DNA of 64,000 bases from an uncultured Collinsella sp. (GTDB lineage Bacteria > Actinomycetota > Coriobacteriia > Coriobacteriales > Coriobacteriaceae): positions 1 through 64,000 of the forward strand of contig UQLA01000013.1 of NCBI GenBank assembly GCA_900541745.1, read 5' to 3'. Below are positions 8,801-16,568 of the stretch, one piece after another. Position 1 is the first letter of the stretch. Each line of letters begins with the position of its first letter. The notes below the pieces were generated by a model. The model had not been told where the DNA came from. It made no database searches and was given only the letters and a program-made list of their open reading frames with translations. The position numbers and the translations under genes are program-made.

Positions 8801-9548
8801 GAAGCAAGTTCTGCTTATTGTTGAGGGTATAAAGCAAGGGGTGAAACTCTTCCATGCGCTCTTTGCGTGCTATGACCTCGACTTTGGCTATGAGATCGTT
8901 CCCTACAACACAAATATCTACGAGCTTTACGAAAGGATGTTTTCGGACGGCTTTCAGGACGACCTATCGCTTCTTGGCGTCCTTAAGGAGCGCGCTTCTG
9001 AAGAGGATAAGTGGCTATTTGACCAGGATTATTCGGATATCTTGCTGGTTTTTGACTATGAGCCTCAGGATAATAGATTCTCGCCTGGACGGTTGGAGGA
9101 AATGCAGCGTTACTTTAACGAGAGCACAGACAATGGCAAGCTCTACGTTAACTATCCAATGGTTGAGGCATGTAAGCATTTTCTGAAAATGCCCGACGTA
9201 GAGTATCTGAACAGAAGTGTTTCCCTTGAAGAGGTTTTGAAATACAAGTCAATCGTCGGCAATGCTTCTAGATATCAGAGTTTTGACCGGCATTTTATAA
9301 GGCCTGACGTTGACGAAATGATTGTGCTGACTGCTATCAAAGCGCTTTGGTTAAGTGGTTATGATGTCAAGGCTGGTTATGAGTCTGGCTATAGAGATCT
9401 TGACCACGAGGCGATTGTGAGGGCGCAAAACGATGCTTTGCGTCTTGACAATGAAGTGTGGGTTCTTGGTACTTGCCTGCTATTTATTTTGGATTACTCA
9501 ACGGGTTTTATTGATTTCGCGGGAATCGAATCGAAGCTACTCGGCTAG
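8793..9548 (+). CDS. TOPRIM-like (AriB/RloB/AbiLii-like) effector candidate
   Basis: 251-residue protein. Seen: an N-terminal VLLIVEG strand-glutamate motif (6-12) and a DILLVFDYEPQD acidic motif (about 81-92), together the arrangement of a TOPRIM fold, followed by NYPMVEA, common in TOPRIM proteins paired with OLD/AAA ATPases. The C-terminal half is helical and unrecognised. It starts inside the ATPase gene (8-bp overlap), implying a fixed stoichiometric partner. Inference: a nuclease effector held or triggered by the ATPase, as AriB is by AriA. Metal-binding residues should be E11 and the aspartates near 85-92. No further gene follows in the unit. Confidence 0.65.
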   Translation: MSRKQVLLIVEGIKQGVKLFHALFACYDLDFGYEIVPYNTNIYELYERMFSDGFQDDLSLLGVLKERASEEDKWLFDQDYSDILLVFDYEPQDNRFSPGRLEEMQRYFNESTDNGKLYVNYPMVEACKHFLKMPDVEYLNRSVSLEEVLKYKSIVGNASRYQSFDRHFIRPDVDEMIVLTAIKALWLSGYDVKAGYESGYRDLDHEAIVRAQNDALRLDNEVWVLGTCLLFILDYSTGFIDFAGIESKLLG

Positions 9549-9606
9549 GTTTCTGGACGTTGCGGTTTCGTTAGATGGTCTCGACGCTAAGTCGATATTC
9601 CGGAAA

Positions 9607-9719
9607 TATGCGGCAAATTCCGGAACCCACGAGCATACCGCCCTTTTCACGCAGAGAAACCGCAGGTAGAGGCGTTGCGGCATCCCGGTGTGCTCGGTAA
9701 GTTTTGAATTTGCCGCATA
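9607..9719. repeat. Nested inverted repeat (MITE- or REP-like, or structured RNA)
   Basis: Outer arms 9607-9620 and 9706-9719 are exact 14-bp complements. Inside them 9631-9640 pairs with 9686-9695 with one G-T position, and 9660-9664 pairs with 9676-9680. The arms extend imperfectly outward. There is no open frame of note and no T-tract. It sits between the defence pair and the terminator of glf, at the composition boundary of the island. Confidence 0.65.
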
Positions 9720-9800
9720 CTTTCGGTTTTTGCCTTTGTGGCAGGCCGCGTCCACTTATATCCTCGACTAGATAAAGGACAGGACGGCCAATTCCGTCTC

Positions 9801-9844
9801 CAAACTAAAACGCCGGCAGGGGCGAAATTGCTCCTGCCGGCGTT
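9801..9844 (-). terminator. Rho-independent terminator of glf
   Basis: 12-bp perfect stem (9809-9820 with 9833-9844) with a 12-nt loop. On the minus strand it is followed by TTTTAG. It lies about 50 bp after the glf stop codon. Confidence 0.8.
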
Positions 9845-9896
9845 GGCGTGCCTGCTTGTGCTCTTTTCGGCTCGCGCAGAGGCCCGTTTTGGACCT

Positions 9897-11021
9897 TTAC
9901 GCCTCCGTGGGCTCCACGCCCAGCTCGTTGCGGACGAGCTCGAAGGCGGCGGCGATGGCCTTGTCCATGTCGTAGTACTTGTAGCCGCCCAGGCGACCGG
10001 CGAAGATCACGTCGCCCTCCTGCGCCGCCAGCTCCTTGTACTGCTTGTACAGGGCCTCGTTCTTGGCGTCGTTGATGGGGTAGTAAGGCTCGTCGCCGGG
10101 CTTCCAGTCGGCCGGGTACTCGCGCGTGATGACGGTCTTGTCCTGCGTGCCAAACTCAAAGTGCTTGTGCTCGATGATGCGCGTGTAGGGGATCTCGCGC
10201 TCGGTGTAGTTGACCACGGCCACGCCCTGGTGGTCCTGCTCGTCGAGCGTCTCGGTCTCAAAGCGCAGGCTGCGGTACTCCAGCGTGCCCAGCTTAAAGT
10301 CGTAGAACGCGTCGATGGGGCCGCAGTAGATCGTCTTGGCGGCGATGTCGGGTTCGGCGGCGATCAGCTCCTTGTACTCCATGCCGCAGCGCACCTCGAC
10401 GCCCTCGAGCATGTTGGCGACCATCTTGGTGTAGCCGCCCATGGGGATGCCCTGGTAGCGGTCGTTGAAGTAGTTGTTGTCGTAGGTAAAGCGGCAGGGG
10501 AGGCGCTTGATGATGCTCGCGGGCAGGTCGCGGCAGTCGCGGCCCCACTGCTTCTCGGTGTAGCCCTTCACGAGCGTCTCGAAGATGTCGCGGCCCACGA
10601 GGGACAGCGCCTGCTCCTCGAGGTTCTGCGGCTCGCCGATGTTCTCGGCGGCCACCTGCTCGGCGATCTTGGCCTTGGCATCGGCCGGCGTGACGACGCC
10701 CGGCCACATCTTGGCAAAGGTGTTCATGTTAAAGGGCATGTTGTACATGTTGCCGTGGAAGTTGGCGACCGGCGAGTTGACGTAGTTGTTGAACTCGGCG
10801 AAGCGGTTGACGTAGTCCCAGACGTCCTTCATGGAGGTGTGGAAGATGTGGGCGCCGTAACGGTGGACCTGGATGCCCTCGACGTTCTCGGTGTAGATGT
10901 TGCCGGCGATGTGATCGCGGCGGTCGATGACCAGGACCGACTTGCCGGCGCGCTTGGCGGCGTTGGCAAAGACGGCGCCCGAAAGGCCGGCACCGACGAC
11001 GAGGTAATCGTACTCGGACAT
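9897..11021 (-). CDS. glf: UDP-galactopyranose mutase
   Basis: 374-residue flavoenzyme converting UDP-galactopyranose to UDP-galactofuranose, the precursor for galactofuranose in cell-surface glycans. Seen: N-terminal FAD-binding VVGAGLSGAVFA, RRDHIAGNIYTE, the RYGAHIFHTS motif around the catalytic histidine region, and GGYTKMVANML, all typical; length fits bacterial Glf (about 370-390). ATG 11021 has AAGGAG 7 nt upstream and starts exactly at the Rossmann strand. It is on the same strand as the aromatic cluster but separated by 78 bp with a weak hairpin, and has its own terminator, so it may be a separate unit. Its role is unrelated to shikimate metabolism. Confidence 0.95.
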   Translation of the reverse strand: MSEYDYLVVGAGLSGAVFANAAKRAGKSVLVIDRRDHIAGNIYTENVEGIQVHRYGAHIFHTSMKDVWDYVNRFAEFNNYVNSPVANFHGNMYNMPFNMNTFAKMWPGVVTPADAKAKIAEQVAAENIGEPQNLEEQALSLVGRDIFETLVKGYTEKQWGRDCRDLPASIIKRLPCRFTYDNNYFNDRYQGIPMGGYTKMVANMLEGVEVRCGMEYKELIAAEPDIAAKTIYCGPIDAFYDFKLGTLEYRSLRFETETLDEQDHQGVAVVNYTEREIPYTRIIEHKHFEFGTQDKTVITREYPADWKPGDEPYYPINDAKNEALYKQYKELAAQEGDVIFAGRLGGYKYYDMDKAIAAAFELVRNELGVEPTEA

Positions 11022-11061
11022 GGATATGCTCCTTTGTATATCAATCGAACAGTTACTTAAG

Positions 11062-11098
11062 CTTTGGGACAAACAAACCTGATTATTTCGTCCCAGGG
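11062..11098 (-). repeat. GGGAC-core hairpin after aroQ
   Basis: CTTTGGGAC (11062-11070) pairs with GTCCCAGGG (11090-11098) through seven Watson-Crick and two wobble pairs. It starts two bases past the aroQ stop. It is a weaker member of the hairpin set at 11589, 14032 and 22735 and may act as a terminator or 3' stabiliser. Confidence 0.4.
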
Positions 11099-11099
11099 A

Positions 11100-11537
11100 T
11101 TAGTGTAACAGATGCTCTTTCAGCAGCTCCAACGCATGGGCGTAGCCTTGGAGGCCTTCGCCGGTGATGGTGGCAAAGCAGGCCAGGCGGGCGTAGCTTA
11201 CCTGGCGGAAGTCCTCGCGCGTCTCGACGGCACTGATGTGGACCTCGACAGCGGGGATGGCGACGGCCTTGAGGGCGTCCAGGATCGCGACGCTCGTGTG
11301 CGTGTAAGCCGCTGGGTTGATGACGATGCCGTCGACCTTGCCGTATGCCTCCTGGATCTTGTCGACGATGCTGCCCTCGTGGTTGGACTGGAAGACCTCG
11401 ACCTCGTCGAAGCCCTGTGCGGCGCCGGCCTCCTTGCAGATTTGGACCAAGCGGTCGTAGTTGTCGCTGCCGTAGATGCCCGGCTCGCGAATGCCGAGCA
11501 TGTTGAGGTTGGGTCCGTTGATGACGAGAGCTTTCAT
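11100..11537 (-). CDS. aroQ: Type II 3-dehydroquinate dehydratase
   Basis: 145-residue enzyme for step 3 of the shikimate pathway (3-dehydroquinate to 3-dehydroshikimate). Seen: N-terminal INGPNLNMLGIREPGIYG, with the catalytic tyrosine in the flexible loop, FQSNHEGSIVDKIQ, INPAAYTHTSVAI, and VEVHISAV, which covers the type II active site. ATG 11537 follows AAGGAAG. It is the last aromatic gene of the minus-strand cluster, 88 bp after the aroE-aroK fusion with a 15-bp hairpin between. Length is normal for dodecameric AroQ. Confidence 0.96.
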   Translation of the reverse strand: MKALVINGPNLNMLGIREPGIYGSDNYDRLVQICKEAGAAQGFDEVEVFQSNHEGSIVDKIQEAYGKVDGIVINPAAYTHTSVAILDALKAVAIPAVEVHISAVETREDFRQVSYARLACFATITGEGLQGYAHALELLKEHLLH

Positions 11538-11588
11538 GGTTGCTTCCTTTGTGGTTGGGCGGGCGGTGAGGCGGTGCAGCGGAGTGTA

Positions 11589-11627
11589 AAACCACCACAA
11601 AGGTGCCTGTCCCCTTTGTGGTGGTTT
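11589..11627 (-). repeat. 15-bp perfect hairpin between aroEK and aroQ
   Basis: Arms 11589-11603 and 11613-11627 are exact complements with a 9-nt loop; the loop side carries the CTGTCC / GGACAG core. The right arm overlaps the aroE-aroK stop codon (11626-11628). Read on the minus strand the 3' arm ends in GGTTTTAC, so partial termination or RNA processing between the two genes is possible. Confidence 0.75.
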
Positions 11628-12864
11628 AGAGGGTGTCGAGGAGGGCTCGGGCGGTGTTGGCTGCGCAGTCGCGCGAGTCGATGATGTGGTCGGCCCAGGC
11701 GCGGTAGCGCGGCATGCGCTGCTCGGCCAGCTTGTCGATACCGTCGCGGGCGGTGATGGGGCGACCCTTGTGGGCGAGCTCATCGAGCTTACGGTTGAGC
11801 ATCACAATCTGACTGTTCTGGTGAAGCAGCGGGTAGTTCTCGTCTCGCGTGACGACGCCGCCGCCGGTGGAAAGCACTAAGCCGCTGCGCTTGGAGATGT
11901 CGGCCAGGGCCGCCGTCTCCTGCTCGCGGAAGGCCGGCTCGCCGTGCTCGACGATAAAGTCGGCGCAAGGCATGCCCAGACGCTCCTCGAGGGCGCGGTC
12001 CAGGTCGATGTGCTCGCGGCCCGTCAGCATTGCGATTTGCTCACCCACGCGGGTTTTGCCCGAGCCCGGCATGCCGATCAGTGCGATGTTCTGCTCGCGG
12101 TGTGACAGGCACTCCGTCACGTCCAGGATGCGCTCGCGCGGGGTGACCTGGCCGGTATAGCGCTCGACGGCTTGCGCCGCTTGGGCCACAAGCATGAGCA
12201 AACCGCCGATGCAGGGGATGCCGCGACGCTCGGCCTCGAGCATGAGTCCCGTGCGGGCGGGGTTGTAGACGATATCGATGACGCCCTCGAGCGCGTCGAG
12301 GCCCTCGAGCGTGCAAGGCGCGTCGGGGCAGTGCGGGAACATTCCGGCAGGCGTGCAGTTGACGAGCAGCGCGGCGTCGGACTGCTGTGCGATATTGTCG
12401 TAGTTGACCTCGCTCGCGCGTCCCACGGGCACCACGATCGCGCCCAGGTCGTCCAGCACCATACTTGCCGTGGTGCCGGCGCCTCCGGTGGCTCCGAGCA
12501 CGAGGACCTTCTTGCCGGCAATCTCCACACCCAGCTCCTCGACCAGGCTCTGGAAACCGAAGTAGTCGGTATTGTCGCCGCGCAGGCGGCCATCGGTCAG
12601 ACGCGTGATCGTGTTGACGTTACCCATGCGCTCGGCGAGCGGGCTCAGCTCGTCCAGGTAGTCCATGACGGCGCGCTTGTAGGGGATGGTCACGTTGGTG
12701 CCCTCCCACTCATCGCCGGTCATAAAGGATGCAAGGTCTTCGGGCTCACGCTCAAAACGCACGTACTCAAGCCCCGCGAGTTCCTTGTAGATGGTCGGGG
12801 TGTAGCTGTGGCCCAGCACGCGGCCCAGCACGCCGTAGGGACGGGTTGCGGCGGTATCGGTCAT
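11626..12864 (-). CDS. aroE-aroK: Fused shikimate dehydrogenase - shikimate kinase
   Basis: 412-residue fusion of two pathway enzymes. Residues about 1-250 are AroE-like: N-terminal substrate-binding part with GTNVTIPYK and NTDYFGF, then the NADPH Rossmann motif LVLGATGGAGTTA, and NCTPAGM. Residues about 258-412 are AroK-like: Walker A IGMPGSGKTRVG, ID-LD in HIDLDRALE, a STGGGVVTR loop, and the lid/arginine region RPITARDG. It thus catalyses steps 4 (dehydroshikimate to shikimate) and 5 (phosphorylation). The ATG directly abuts the pheA stop (TAGATG). There is no internal stop or frameshift. AroE and AroK usually are separate or fused to other aro enzymes, so this order is noteworthy. Confidence 0.93.
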   Translation of the reverse strand: MTDTAATRPYGVLGRVLGHSYTPTIYKELAGLEYVRFEREPEDLASFMTGDEWEGTNVTIPYKRAVMDYLDELSPLAERMGNVNTITRLTDGRLRGDNTDYFGFQSLVEELGVEIAGKKVLVLGATGGAGTTASMVLDDLGAIVVPVGRASEVNYDNIAQQSDAALLVNCTPAGMFPHCPDAPCTLEGLDALEGVIDIVYNPARTGLMLEAERRGIPCIGGLLMLVAQAAQAVERYTGQVTPRERILDVTECLSHREQNIALIGMPGSGKTRVGEQIAMLTGREHIDLDRALEERLGMPCADFIVEHGEPAFREQETAALADISKRSGLVLSTGGGVVTRDENYPLLHQNSQIVMLNRKLDELAHKGRPITARDGIDKLAEQRMPRYRAWADHIIDSRDCAANTARALLDTL

Positions 12865-14010
12865 CTAGAGCACCTCCGTGTAGCTGCCAAAGTAGGTGAA
12901 GCTCTCGCACACATCGTCGATCGAATTGAGTAGGTCGTCGAGGGCCTTGCTGCCAAAGGGGCAGTCCAGGTCAAAGTAGAACATAAACTCAAAGTCGCGA
13001 CCGGGGATGGGGCGGCTTTCGAGTTTGATGAGGTTGATGTTGAGTGCGTAGAAGCGCTCGAGTACGCGATAGAGCGCGCCCGGCTCATTGGCCGTGGTGA
13101 TCATGAGCGAGGTGCGGTTGGCACCGGGATAGACGCGCGGCTCGCGACTGATGACGACGAAGCGCGTGTAGTTGTTGTCCGAGTCCTGAATGTTGGGCTC
13201 CAGCACCTCCAGACCGTAGAGCGCCGCGCAACTGCGCGAGGCGATGGCGGCGACGTCGGCGCGCTCGGAGCTGGCGACCATCTCGGCCGACATGGCCGTG
13301 TTGGGATACTTGGTGGCGTGCAGATCGTGCGCGTCGATAAAGCCGGCGCATTGCGCGATGGCCTGACCGTGGCTATAGACTTCACGAACATCCTGCAGCT
13401 TGGTGCCAGGCTTGACGAGCAGGTTGTGGTCGATCTTGAGGCGCAGCGAGCGCACAATGTGGAAGTCGAACTGGGCGAGCAAGTCGTAGACGGCGTTGAC
13501 CGAGCCGGCGGTGGAGTTTTCGATGGGCAGCACGCCAAACTCGCAGAAGCCGTCGCGCACAGCGCGCATGACGCCTTCGAAGGTCTCGAAGAACGCGATA
13601 TCGGGCACGGCAAAGAGCTTGCACGCGGCGATCTGGCTGTAGGCGCCCTCAACGCCCTGGCAGGCGACGCTGGCAGTCTGGGGGAAGGGCGTGTCGAGGG
13701 GAGCTGCCGTGGCGTGGGCCTTCTGCGAGACCGTGATGCCCTTGAGTTCGTTGATGTAGCGCTGCTGCTCTGCCTTGCTCATGCTCATGAGGAGGCGGAA
13801 CAGCGTGATGGTCTGTGCCTCGTAGCGCTCGGGCGCGCGGCCGGCAAGGTTGTTGAGCTTGGAGCGCTCGCGGGCGGGGTCGAAGACGGCCTTGCCCATC
13901 TCGATTTTTGACTTGGCGACCTCGGTGGCAATGTCCATGCGTTCGACAAAACTGTTGAGGAGCGTGGTGTCGATGCCATCGATGGTCTGGCGGATGTCAG
14001 CAAGGTCCAT
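12865..14010 (-). CDS. pheA: Chorismate mutase / prephenate dehydratase (P-protein)
   Basis: 381-residue bifunctional enzyme of phenylalanine synthesis. Residues about 1-90: AroQ-fold chorismate mutase helices (IRQTIDGIDTTLLNSFVERM). About 110-290: prephenate dehydratase with CQGVEGAYSQIA, GVLPIENSTAGSV, and the SDNNYTRF motif containing the catalytic threonine. About 295-381: ACT domain with NEPGALYRVLERF and the ESRP motif for phenylalanine feedback. ATG 14010 has AAAGGGG 5 nt upstream; a GTG 15 nt earlier is less well placed. It is separated from aroC by 139 bp containing two long hairpins and is followed without gap by the aroE-aroK fusion. Confidence 0.94.
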   Translation of the reverse strand: MDLADIRQTIDGIDTTLLNSFVERMDIATEVAKSKIEMGKAVFDPARERSKLNNLAGRAPERYEAQTITLFRLLMSMSKAEQQRYINELKGITVSQKAHATAAPLDTPFPQTASVACQGVEGAYSQIAACKLFAVPDIAFFETFEGVMRAVRDGFCEFGVLPIENSTAGSVNAVYDLLAQFDFHIVRSLRLKIDHNLLVKPGTKLQDVREVYSHGQAIAQCAGFIDAHDLHATKYPNTAMSAEMVASSERADVAAIASRSCAALYGLEVLEPNIQDSDNNYTRFVVISREPRVYPGANRTSLMITTANEPGALYRVLERFYALNINLIKLESRPIPGRDFEFMFYFDLDCPFGSKALDDLLNSIDDVCESFTYFGSYTEVL

Positions 14011-14031
14011 AGGGACCCCTTTCACGTGTCG

Positions 14032-14107
14032 GTGATTTTTCTGGGACGGGGATTAAAAAATCATTAGGTACACAATGATTTTTTAATCCCCGTCCCAGAA
14101 AAATCAC
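14032..14107. repeat. Perfect 34-bp inverted repeat with 8-nt loop
   Basis: Arms 14032-14065 and 14074-14107 are exact complements. They carry the GGGACGGGG / CCCCGTCCC core flanked by AT-rich runs. It lies between the end of aroC and the RBS of pheA on the minus strand. As RNA it would be a very long, stable hairpin just 5' of pheA. Confidence 0.92.
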
Positions 14108-14116
14108 TGGGTGGGC

Positions 14117-14140
14117 GTGGGGGCCGAAGTCGGCCCCCAC
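14117..14140 (-). terminator. GC-rich hairpin after aroC
   Basis: 10-bp perfect stem (14117-14126 with 14131-14140) with a tetraloop, located 9 bp past the aroC stop on the minus strand. It has no immediate T-run, so termination is uncertain. Together with the 34-bp palindrome it forms a tandem structure in the aroC-pheA gap. Confidence 0.4.
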
Positions 14141-14149
14141 GGGGATTAG

Positions 14150-15247
14150 CTAACGCTGTGCAGCGTCCTCGAGAAGGGCGTCCCAGATGGCCAGCGCTGC
14201 GGCTGCTTCGGCTACGGGGACGGCGCGCGGGACGATGCAGGGATCGTGGCGGCCGTGGACCGAGAGCTCGGCATTTTCCATAGCGTCCATGTCCACCGTC
14301 TGCTGCTCGCGGCCAATGGAGGGCGTGGGCTTTACGGCCATGCGCCACATGACGGGCGCGCCGGTCGAAATACCGCCCAGGATGCCGCCGGCATTATTGG
14401 ACTCGACTTCGATCTTGCCGGTCTCGGCGTCGATGCGATACGGATCGTTGTTCTCGCTGCCTCGCATGGCGGCGACGGCAAAGCCCATGCCAAACTCCAC
14501 GCCCTTCACGGCGGGAATCCCAAACGCAATCTGCGCGATGCGGTTCTCGATGCCGTCGAACATGGGGTCGCCGATGCCCGCGGGTAGGCCGTAAATACCG
14601 CACTCCACGATGCCGCCGATGCTGTCGAGCTCGTCGCGCGCGGCCAGAATCTCCTTGCGCATGCGGCCGGCTGCGGCGGCGTCAATGCACGGCAGGTCGT
14701 TCGAAAGAATCGCTTTGCGGTCGGCCTCACGATAGACCATGTCGTCCATGGGCAGATCGGAGATGCCACCGATCTGCGCCACGTGCGCCATCACGTTAAT
14801 GCCGCGGGCCTCGAGCGCCTGCAGTGCGATGCCGCCCACGATGCATAAGGGCGCCGTCAGGCGACCGGAGAAGTGTCCGCCGCCGGCGACGTCGTGCATG
14901 TTGTGGTACTTCACGCGTGCCGGGAAATCCGCATGGCCTGGGCGGGGCTTGCGGCGCAGCTCGGAGTAGTCCTTGGAGCGCGTGTTGGTGTTCTTGATGA
15001 TCGCGGCGATAGGCGCGCCCGTGGTGTGTCCATCAATTATGCCGGCGATAATGTGGGCGGCGTCAGCCTCGCGACGCTTGGTCGCGGTCTCGTCGCGACC
15101 GGGGGCGCGACGGTCCAAAAAGGCCTGCAGCTGCTCCAGGTCAACGGCGATACCTGCCGGAACGCCATCGAGCGAGCAGCCGATGGCGGGGGAGTGCGAC
15201 TGGCCGAAGATACTTACGTGCAAGACGTTGCCAAAGGTCGAGGACAT
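14150..15247 (-). CDS. aroC: Chorismate synthase
   Basis: 365-residue enzyme of the last shikimate step (EPSP to chorismate, reduced FMN needed). Seen: N-terminal FGNVLHVSIFGQSHSPAIG, the RRxPGRDETATKRREAD region, RPGHADFPARVKY, GGGHFSGRLTAP, and the C-terminal GRHDPCIVPRAVPVAEA signature. Length is normal. The ATG is one base past the aroA stop, so the two are co-transcribed and probably coupled. FMN must be reduced by another enzyme not seen in the window. Confidence 0.97.
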   Translation of the reverse strand: MSSTFGNVLHVSIFGQSHSPAIGCSLDGVPAGIAVDLEQLQAFLDRRAPGRDETATKRREADAAHIIAGIIDGHTTGAPIAAIIKNTNTRSKDYSELRRKPRPGHADFPARVKYHNMHDVAGGGHFSGRLTAPLCIVGGIALQALEARGINVMAHVAQIGGISDLPMDDMVYREADRKAILSNDLPCIDAAAAGRMRKEILAARDELDSIGGIVECGIYGLPAGIGDPMFDGIENRIAQIAFGIPAVKGVEFGMGFAVAAMRGSENNDPYRIDAETGKIEVESNNAGGILGGISTGAPVMWRMAVKPTPSIGREQQTVDMDAMENAELSVHGRHDPCIVPRAVPVAEAAAALAIWDALLEDAAQR

Positions 15248-15248
15248 G

Positions 15249-16568
15249 CTATTCCTCCTCGAGCGTGACCTTGCCGCCCAACAGGCGGTAGTGGTCGAAG
15301 AAATCGGGATAGGACTTGTTGACGGCCTCGGCGCCGTGGATCACGACCTCGCCGGTGGCGCGACTCGCGGCGATGGCGGCCATCATGGCGATGCGGTGGT
15401 CGTTGTGCGAATCGACCTCGCCGCCGGTAAGGGCATCGACGCCCTTGATGATGAGATCGTCACCGGCGATGCGCACCTGCGCTCCCAGCGCGGTGAGCTC
15501 GCGGGTGGTGGTGACCAGACGGTCAGATTCCTTGATGCGCAGGCGTGCGCAGTCACGAATGAACGTGCGGCCCTGAGCCAGCGATGCCACGGCCGAGATG
15601 ACGGGCACCAGGTCCGGAATGTCGTGGGCGCTCATCTCAAAGCCGGCGAGCTTGTCGGACTGGACGGTGGCGGCGTTCGTGGAGCGCACGATGCGGGCGC
15701 CAAAGCGCGAAAGTGCGGCGAGCACGTTGCGGTCGCCCTGTGCGGAGCTCAGCGACACGCCCTCGACGGTGATGGGGTCGGTGCCGATGGCGCCGGCGCA
15801 TAGCCAAAAGGCGGCGTTGGACCAGTCGCCCTCGACGGCTACGCTGCCGGGCGTGCGGTACGAGCCGCTGTTCACGCGGAAGTTCGTGACCTCGGGCTGG
15901 CCGTCCTTGGCCGGAATACGCTCGACGTTGACCTCGACACCAAAGGCCTTCATGGCCTGGATGGTCAGGTTGATATAGGGGCGGCTCTCGATAAGGCCGG
16001 TTACCTGCACACAGGAGGGCTGGGCCAGCAGCGGAGCTGCCAGCAGCAGGCCGGAGATATACTGCGAGCTCACGTTGCCCGGAAGCACAAAGGTGCCCGG
16101 GCGCATGCGACCGCTCGTCTTGAGCGGAAAACCGCCCAGGCCCTGCAGGTCGCAACCGGCGGCGATGATCTCGTCCGAAAGCGGGGAGAGCGGGCGGGCG
16201 CCTAGGCGGCCCTGGCCCACGAAGGTGGCCTCCGCGCCCAACGCGCAGGCGACAGGCAGCATGAAGCGGAGCGTGGAGCCGCTCTCACCGCAGTCGAGCG
16301 TGCCGCCTGCAAGGGCTTTGAGCAGGCCAAATTCAATGCTCTTCATGGTGGGGTGAACCTGGAAGCCGTCCTCGACGGTCTCGATGCGGGCGCCGAGCGC
16401 CGTGAGGCAGCGCACCGTGGCCTCGATATCGGCGCAGGTGGTGTTGCAGGTAACGTGCGTCTCGCCGTTGGCAAGTGCGGCGCAGATGATGAGGCGATGC
16501 GCCATCGATTTGGACGCGATGGCGGGAACGGTGCCCTTGAGCGGGGACGGGGTGATGCGGGCTAACAT
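15249..16568 (-). CDS. aroA: 3-phosphoshikimate 1-carboxyvinyltransferase (EPSP synthase)
   Basis: 439-residue enzyme joining PEP and shikimate-3-phosphate. Seen: an N-terminal SKSMAHRLIICAALA motif (S-K-S for substrate binding, with A-H-R in place of the common N-R), DCGESGSTLRFMLP (the LDCGESGST hallmark), [26 protein letters not shown], and RIKESDRL. Start: ATG 16568 opens with the family's LARITPSPLKG; it overlaps the aroB end by 7 bp. GESGSTLRF and a methionine-free loop suggest a class I-like glyphosate-target sequence, but sensitivity cannot be judged by eye. Confidence 0.95.
   Translation of the reverse strand: MLARITPSPLKGTVPAIASKSMAHRLIICAALANGETHVTCNTTCADIEATVRCLTALGARIETVEDGFQVHPTMKSIEFGLLKALAGGTLDCGESGSTLRFMLPVACALGAEATFVGQGRLGARPLSPLSDEIIAAGCDLQGLGGFPLKTSGRMRPGTFVLPGNVSSQYISGLLLAAPLLAQPSCVQVTGLIESRPYINLTIQAMKAFGVEVNVERIPAKDGQPEVTNFRVNSGSYRTPGSVAVEGDWSNAAFWLCAGAIGTDPITVEGVSLSSAQGDRNVLAALSRFGARIVRSTNAATVQSDKLAGFEMSAHDIPDLVPVISAVASLAQGRTFIRDCARLRIKESDRLVTTTRELTALGAQVRIAGDDLIIKGVDALTGGEVDSHNDHRIAMMAAIAASRATGEVVIHGAEAVNKSYPDFFDHYRLLGGKVTLEEE

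Noticed and set aside
9738..11060. A long plus-strand frame opposite glf
   Set aside because: It is the mirror of a highly biased GC-rich gene; the minus strand has all UDP-galactopyranose mutase motifs and an RBS.
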